The notes below the pieces were generated by a model. That model was given only the letters and a program-made list of their open reading frames with translations, was not told the origin of the DNA and ran no database searches. Shown here in pieces: positions 57,676 to 64,000 of a stretch of 64,000 nucleotides of DNA (position 1 is the stretch's first letter; each line of letters begins with the position of its first letter). The stretch covers positions 30,581,558 to 30,645,557 of the forward strand of contig OX411543.1 of NCBI GenBank assembly GCA_948146395.1, given 5' to 3'. The translations under genes were made by a program, and so were the position numbers. The DNA comes from Fragum whitleyi (taxonomy: Eukaryota; Mollusca; Bivalvia; Cardiida; Cardiidae).

Positions 57676-58930
57676 TTGTGACCCATCACGCGAAAAGGGA
57701 TCATCTTGGTAGTATGCTGTAGTGGTAACTGCCGACGCTAGGCAGACAAGTTCACAATTGGGTAAAGTGGGGGTCAAAAACTAGGTCATAAGATCAAATT
57801 TTAGAAAAAAACAAACTTTGTGTTCGATTTGTGAGTCTATATCTTTGAGTCAAATGTCTTTAAATTTGGTCGGAATGTTTTACTAAATGATATTTTTTAC
57901 GACTTCGAAATTCCTTTGAGTGGGGTAAAAAACTAGGTCATTGGGCAACTTCTACGAAACGCTTTGTCATTTTTTTTAATCAAATCTCTTGAAACTTGGT
58001 CAGCATGTTTGATATGAGACCTCGGCCAATCTCGAAAATGGTTCAGGTAGGACCAACATCTAGGTCACATGGTCAAACTGTTTGACCTAAATGTCTTGAA
58101 ACTTGTTCAGGACGGTTTGTCTACATGATATCTCGGATAAGTTTTAATTTGGTTTAAGTTGGATAAAATCTAAGTCACGTGGTCAAATCTTGGTAAAACA
58201 TTGCGTGCACTTGAAATGTCGTTATTTTGGGAAATATCTTGAAACTTGGTCAGTATCTTTGTCTACATGATATCTCAGACGTGTTCGAAATTCGATTAAG
58301 TAGGGCCCAAACTAGGTCACAAGGTCAAATCTTAGTAAATTATTGTGTTAACTCTAGAGGTCATATTTATGTCTCAAATGTCCTGAAACTTGGTCAGATA
58401 TTCGTCTACATGATATCTCGGGCTAGTTCAAAATTAGAATAATTGGGACCAAAATACGAAGTCACAGAGTCAGAATGTTTTGGATATTCGATATCTCGGA
58501 TGAGAAAGTGGGTCAAGTCGGGTATAAAAACTGGGTCACTAGGTCGAATCTTTAAAAAAATCACAATATAATCTCTAGATGTCATGTCTCTGACCCAAAA
58601 TTTGAAACTTGGTCAGAATTTTCTGTATAAGATATCTTGATCAGTTTGAAATGTGGTCAAATTCGGTAAAAAAATCCAAGGTCATTAGGTCTAATCTTCG
58701 AAAACCTTTGCACAGTCTATATGCTATATTCATGGCTGAAATGTCTTGAAACTTGGTAAAATATCTATCATCTAGATATTTGGGATTTTTGTTTAGGTTA
58801 ATCTGAAACAAAATTCAAAACAGGTTGAAATCGGGTCGAAAACTAGGATATGGGTTCTTTGTCAAACATTTCAATATTTTTTGCTTTTTCAAGCTTTTTA
58901 AACAATATCCTAGGTAAGCGCTTTCGGATA
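57676..58930 (+). repeat. M3 fragment joined to a degenerate tandem array of pearl-like core units
   Basis: GTGACCCATCACGCGAAAAG begins at about 57679. From about 57720 units recur around CTTGAAACTTGGTCAG (57990, 58230, 58385, 58605 and others), with TCTACATGATATCTC and AACTAGGTCACAAGGTCAAA. Unit length varies from about 100 to 220 bp. No microsatellite end is visible. Confidence 0.65.
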
Positions 58931-59086
58931 AATGGTCGTTTTGTTTTTTCACGCGACGATGAAAACGACGACAAAGCCGCCTAAGCTAGTGTTTTATCCC
59001 ATATTTTCTTCGAAATCAGTTTAGCAACACTCTAATAAAATAATTTTCAGACGTAAAGGATTCATAGTCTTATTAAAAGTAAAAAA

Positions 59087-59125
59087 CAAGAGGGCGTGTT
59101 TACGCGCTAAGAGAAGAAGCAAAAT
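59087..59125 (-). mobile_element. Isolated Helitron-like 3' terminus
   Basis: Minus strand ends with hairpin-like GCGCGTAAACACGCCCT and CTTGTTTTT, the same end type as the 430, 60747 and 62725 elements. The body is missing. Confidence 0.5.
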
Positions 59126-59365
59126 TCAATTAATTATGGTCCGCGATTTACAGCCGTCTAAATGTTGTTGTTATAGATGTATAATACGACGATGTTGTTT
59201 TGTTTTGTATTTAATGATCGGTACGAACATGGAATATTTGGTTCAGATATTAGTATATATGTTAGTGCCATTTCAGAAGCTAGAGGCGTCTGAGTGCCTA
59301 ATTCGCTCCACAGACCTTAAACTCGTGATACTGATTAATAGAGAGTTAGAATGTTTTTGGTAAAT

Positions 59366-59595
59366 TAACCCTTTCCTGTTTTACCAAATTTTGGACCTGT
59401 CCAAATTCAAAGGTTTTGCAGACGAAAATTTAAAGTGGATTTAATTTGAAAAATAACCAATCAGTAGGGTAGAAAATAGTGTGGAAAAAGAAGAAATTGC
59501 TTGTCAGAAGCAATTTCTTCTTTTTTTCACAATGTTTTCTCAATCATAAAATCATAGGTACGTAAAAAGCAGGGATTAAACAGCAAAGGGCTAAG
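59366..59595. repeat. M4 MITE, second copy
   Basis: TTAACCCTTTCCTGTTTTAC and GCAAAGGGCTAA ends; GAAGAAATTGCTTGTCAGAA stem. Very close to 18529-18777. Confidence 0.85.
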
Positions 59596-60433
59596 AGAAG
59601 TAGCCTACATTCAAACTTCTTGTCAACATTATTTCTAAAATATCATGTACGCGAACTTGAATTGAATCCATTTTTGTATGAAAATGAGTACAAATGTTGT
59701 TTTTTTCCACATTCCTATCCGATTATAGTAATTCTTTGCGGGTTGATAAAAGTTAAAAGTAAATTTAATTGAAGTCTATCGTTTAGTTTCGGACAAAATG
59801 ATTTCCCAAGTTTCCCCTGTAATATATATATTTAGAAATGCTCTACAAGTCATAATTTCAATGTGATCGTATTAATTTTAAGCAGTCTGATACAATGTCA
59901 CTGCAGTGATTTATATCAGATTATTTCTATCATTTAGGCTGATATCAATCATATAGTTTCTGAGAAAATAATTTTCAATTATCTACTATTTAACATATAT
60001 ACAGAGATGACCTCCATCCATAAAAGACATTCTTTATGGCGAATGCAATAAGTTATATGCCTTGGGAAGTTTCGTTTTCCCCATGGCATTTTACGACGTA
60101 TATTTCTGCACATATATATTCGATGCCACAAATTGCACTTACGCTATTTTGTAGTTTGTCAAAACCTATTCACTAGATTTATTCCTGATGTTATATCTTA
60201 AATTACAAGAGAAATGTCTACCTCGAGATATTGATGTAGATTAATAAAACAAAGTGTTAAATATACATATTGCAAAGGTTTATAATGCATGATTAATACT
60301 CTGGCAGGGTGGAGCCTAAGTAACCGGTCATTGCACATAAGGTTAAGGTAAATCAGCTTTTATCTAAAATACCTACTTCTACAGAGAGTCGACATAAATA
60401 TCTCGAGACCTTAAATCGTAGATTGGTAATCAA

Positions 60434-60473
60434 ATCCTCGTAACTTCAGCTTAATCCAGCTGAAGTTACGAGG
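60434..60473. repeat. H2 hairpin
   Basis: CCTCGTAACTTCAGCTTAAT with CAGCTGAAGTTACGAGG. A paired change (CTACAG to CTTCAG, and the partner base) keeps the stem intact. Confidence 0.85.
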
Positions 60474-60746
60474 CTTTGATAGCTAACGACGAAATGTGTT
60501 CACTCTCTCAAAGCACGTGAATCCTTTAGGTCTTATGATACAGTTATTTGCATGCGTTAACGATGATAACCGGCTATAATTTGAAATAATCCAAAATATT
60601 GAAAAGTCAACTCGCCAAATTACGTCACGGTTAAGCCCCAACCTGCCAGATCATTAATTTTGCAGAATATTTCATTTTGGGTGCTTTGTACTGATTAAAT
60701 CAATAACGGCTATCCAAACAGGAAACATCCATACAACTATCCAACA

Positions 60747-61125
60747 AGAGTGCCGTTGTCACAATATACGCCGCCATAAAATTGCTTTTTACAATAAGCA
60801 GCTGTAGAGTTGTAAGCAGGCTCACACACCAAACATTCGCTCAACATGTCAAAGGGTATAGAGAGTCCGGAAAACTGAAAATTTCCTAATAATTTTTCTA
60901 AGTCCAACATTCCATATCTTCCTGAAAAATCATTGGACCAGAACCATTTAAGAATACGAGCTAGGTCAGGTGACTAGAAACATTTTGTGAAAGTTTTCAT
61001 CCAAATCGGTCGGTAAATAAAGAAGTTGCGTTCACAATATTTGTACGTACGGACGTAAGGACTGATGTCGGGACGGACGGACAGATTATGCTACCAATAT
61101 ACGACCACCTTCGGCGGCGTAAAAA
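60747..61125 (-). mobile_element. Helentron/pearl-like element without core array
   Basis: Minus strand: palindrome CGCCGCCGAAGGTGGTCGTA, GTCCGTCCGTCCC microsatellite, internal sequence, then GTGACAACGGCACTCTTGTT. The ends match the family scheme. Confidence 0.65.
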
Positions 61126-61141
61126 ATGATCAAAGATGGGT

Positions 61142-61298
61142 TTAAGGTAGTGGAACCGTAACAGTTCTTCAATGTTTTGGTAATCAACTTAAACAGTGTT
61201 AGCCAAGGTTTCCCATTTATTTAGGAAACCTAGGTCAACGTCGTAAAAGAACACGAGTTCCGAAATGTTGCGGAACAATTACGGGTCAACCTCTTTAA
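61142..61298. repeat. M1 MITE
   Basis: TTAAGGTAGTGGAACCGTAA and TTACGGGTCAACCTCTTTAA termini; GGTTTCCCATTTATTTAGG / AAACC centre. Confidence 0.8.
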
Positions 61299-61389
61299 CT
61301 AGAGCTGATTGCGGACAAAATACATCATTGTCTTGAAAAAGTGGACAGTGTTGATCCCGATTCTAGTTTGCTCTTAATTTCTATGCTGT

Positions 61390-61730
61390 GTCCAGTTACA
61401 AAATGAACCAGTGACATTTCCAACAAATTAACAAGTTCGTTCGAGGCACAAACATTAGGAAGCCTAGACATTCCGACAAAGAAATGAGCCTGTGCGTGAG
61501 ATTTCCAACAATTTCAAATATGCGCAAAGCAAAGACTCTGACCAGTCTGTGCATCCGCACAGTCTGTCCAGAGTCTTTGCTATGCGCTTAGTAAATAGAT
61601 AAGGTCTCAAAGTGTCTGTAGACAATCAGGTTACTTAATATTTACAGTATGTGGATTTCTACGCTTCAATGATTGCATCTCACGAACATTTCAAATTGTT
61701 GGAAATGTCACGCACAGGTTCAAATAACAT
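61390..61730. repeat. M2 MITE inserted in or beside a second M2 fragment
   Basis: A first M2 left end (ACATTTCCAACAAATTAACA) at 61415 is followed by a complete copy: AAATGAGCCTGTGCGTGAGA at 61481 to TGTCACGCACAGG near 61719, with core TGACCAGTCTGTGCATCCGC. Confidence 0.75.
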
Positions 61731-61803
61731 TTGCTGACAGTCAGATGAGGGTTATATATTATCTATCTACAGAGAACGTGGTAAGACTCTAGACTTTTAC
61801 GAA

Positions 61804-61805
<2 letters not shown>

Positions 61806-61880
<75 letters not shown>
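61806..61880. repeat. (AAT)n microsatellite
   Basis: About 24 AAT units followed by A-rich sequence. Confidence 0.95.
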
Positions 61881-61888
<8 letters not shown>

Positions 61889-62095
61889 TAATCGTAGGTC
61901 AAAATCACAAATCGTCCCTGATGTGTACATTTCTTGTTAGATTCTGCCTTTCAATATTTCATTGGAAACGTCTTTAGAAGACGATTTCAATCAGATATTG
62001 CATAGCTGAATTCCATATCTAGTTACTATTGTAGATGAAATTCTAAATTTTGACCTACGCAAAAACCAATCATCAGATGTTTGGTAAAACAGGCC

Positions 62096-62190
62096 CCAGA
62101 GTCAGACTGTGCGGATGCACAGACTGGCCAAAGGTTTTACTTTGCGCTTAAACGAACTTGTTGGGATTGTCTCGCATAGGCTCAAATAAA
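62096..62190. repeat. M2 fragment
   Basis: CAGACTGTGCGGATGCACAG core and the right end TCTCGCATAGGCTCAAATAA. Confidence 0.65.
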
Positions 62191-62724
62191 ATATGGGATC
62201 CAATAGCAAATGTTGTAGAAAAAATTGTTTAATGTTATCACACCAGAGGTATAATATCCAATTCTATTAGCCTTCCAGTTGGAGGGGCTCGAATGGTTGC
62301 TGCTTTATACATAGTTTTAGCAAATTTTGCAGATATCAGGTTGTATCAGGTTGTATCACGTACAAGACATTTAAAAATATCTTAGCCTTTTGGTCAGTCA
62401 CAGGAAGAATTGTGGGAATTCTCATATACACATGCATGAGTTTTATGATAAATTGGATGCGCTCGGGCGGAGCTCAAACGTGGCCTAAAGATTGAGCCCC
62501 TGGATGCAGCACCATATCGATAACATGAGATTGTAACACTCCTGCAAAATTTCCAATAATTTATTTCAGATAAAAGGAATTTCTGTGCGATTTCAGTGGC
62601 GACAGCAACTCCGTATCTATAGCTTCAAGATATTAAGATAAATGTTATTCACCTGTATAGGACCATTTAGCTGACCAAACGACCAATATTACCATTGTTC
62701 TTACCAGACCCAAATTTGAAGAAA

Positions 62725-63822
62725 ACAAGAGGACCAAGATGGTCCTAGATCTCTCACCTGAGTCTCTTTGACCACTGGGACATCACACCAATTAACTAGG
62801 CAGATAATTTCTACACATAACCAAATTTCATGAAGTTTGGGCCAAAATTTTGGCCTTCAGAGTTAAAACAAAAAAATTGTCATTAAGACCCCTTTTCCTG
62901 TGATATGTCATGAATCCTTCCCATTTTCGATAGGGTTTTTTCTTGTGCTCTTGCCAACTTCTGAGAAAGTTTCACGAAGATTGAACCATATTTGTGGCCT
63001 CTAGAGTGTAAAAAAGAAAATTGTCATTAGGGCCCCTTTTCCTGTGATATGGCATGGAACCTTCCTTTTTTTATAAGATTCATCCTTGTGACCTGGCCAA
63101 GTTTAATGAAGATTGAACCTAATTTGTGGCCTCTAAAGTGAAAAAAAGAACATTGTCATTAAGGCCCCTTTTCCCATGAAATGGCATGGATCTTTCCCAT
63201 TTTCGATAGGGTTTATCCTTGTGACCTGGCCAACGTTCTGACCAAGTTTCATGAAGATTGGGCAATATTTGTGGCCGCTAGAGTATAAACAAGAAAAATG
63301 TCATTAGGACCCCTTTTCCCATGAAATGGCATGGAACCTTCCTTTTTTAATAGGATTCATCCTTGTGACCTGGCCAACGTTCTCACCAAGTTTCATGAAG
63401 ATTGGGCAATATTTGTGGCCTCTAGAGTATATGCAAGAAAAATGTCATTTAGGCAAATTTTCCTGTGATATGGCATGGACCCCTGTCATGTTCAATAGGG
63501 TTCATCCTTGTGGCCTTGCCAACGTTTTGACCAAGTTTCATGAAGATAGGGCCATATTTGTGGCTTCTAGATTGTAAACAAGAAAATTGTCATTAAGGCC
63601 AATTTTCCTGTGATATGGCATGGATCCATGTCATTTTCAATTGGATTCATCCTTGTGACCTGGCCAACATTCTGACCAAGTTTCATCAAGATTGGGCCAT
63701 ATTTGTGGCCTCTAGAGTGTAAACACTTAGATTGTTGACGCCGGACGACAGACGACATATGACGGACATTCAATGATCACAAAAGCTCACCTTGAGCTCA
63801 ATGTGCTCAGGTGAGCTAATAA
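62725..63822 (-). mobile_element. Helentron/pearl-like element with about six core repeats
   Basis: Minus strand: palindrome GCTCACCTGAGCACATTGAG, then GTCATATGTCGTCTGTCGTC. Core units of about 135 bp follow, marked on the plus strand by ATCCTTGTGACCTGGCCAAC and ATTTGTGGCCTCTAGAGT. The end is hairpin AGGACCATCTTGGTCCT with CTTGTTTT. Both termini are present. Confidence 0.7.
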
Positions 63823-64000
63823 AAATGCATGATACAAAGAAATTTGTGAAGTTTTGTTAAATTCTGCAAAATTATTTCTTGGATAAAATCTTTCTGTATT
63901 TTCACCATGCTGGACCATAGTTTGACCACAGTCCCTAGCACCCATATCAATAAAATCAGTAAAAGACTAGTAATGCTGCAAAGCGGACTTATACCCCATG
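63823..64000. other. Right edge of window, nothing recognised
   Basis: AT-rich unique sequence with no supported feature. Confidence 0.6.

Noticed and set aside
57720..58930. Repeated CTTGAAACTTGGTCAG units as coding repeats
   Set aside because: No continuous frame; units vary in length and contain stops.
63326..63577. 83-codon open frame with an internally repeated protein
   Set aside because: The repetition comes from the core units of the 62725-63822 element.

Overview
The window looks like nuclear DNA of a bivalve mollusc. It is AT-rich and intron-bearing, the coding is sparse, and it is crowded with the short nonautonomous elements typical of bivalve genomes: pearl/Helentron-like elements with a terminal palindrome, a TCCG microsatellite and 130-155 bp core repeats; palindromic MITEs; and tRNA-derived SINEs. 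The species call is inference. The gene and repeat assignments rest on motifs read by eye, with no database search.

Four genes can be supported. (1) 1-6833, plus strand: the last seven coding exons of spatacsin (SPG11 orthologue), with consistent splice phases and a stop at 6831-6833; the 5' part lies outside the window. (2) 10527-11279 and (3) 17611-18369, both minus strand: two tandem iodothyronine deiodinase paralogues, each with an uninterrupted coding exon and an in-frame TGA (selenocysteine) in the SCT-Sec-PPF active site. Sec is residue 126 in one and 127 in the other. (4) 43545-52858, minus strand: a two-exon class A (rhodopsin-like) peptide-type GPCR of 389 residues. Its 8.1 kb intron splits the Arg codon of the ERY motif.

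The rest is intergenic or intronic. 1-6.8 kb is spatacsin introns loaded with repeats. 6.8-20.6 kb holds the deiodinase pair between MITEs and two copies of one Helitron-like element. 20.6-43.3 kb has no gene I can support; it holds a 1.5 kb TIR element built of CACGCT/ACACGT-like motifs (24.5-26.0 kb), a degenerate tandem array (26.5-28.0 kb), tRNA-like SINE heads and a 1 kb array of AACCCGTTTTGAAAT-like motifs (42.1-43.2 kb). 43.3-52.9 kb is the GPCR gene, followed by a diverged duplicate of its first-exon/promoter region (53.7-54.4 kb). 54.4-64 kb is only repeats.

The genes do not form an operon or pathway; apart from the deiodinase tandem pair they are unrelated neighbours. The points most worth a second look are: the selenoprotein pair, whose 3' flanks are occupied by hairpins and repeats and show no obvious SECIS; a Helitron-like 3' terminus lying 6-7 bp before the acceptor AG of two successive spatacsin exons; and a GPCR C-terminal tail ending in a PDZ-ligand motif that is one unit of a decayed tandem array running past the stop codon.
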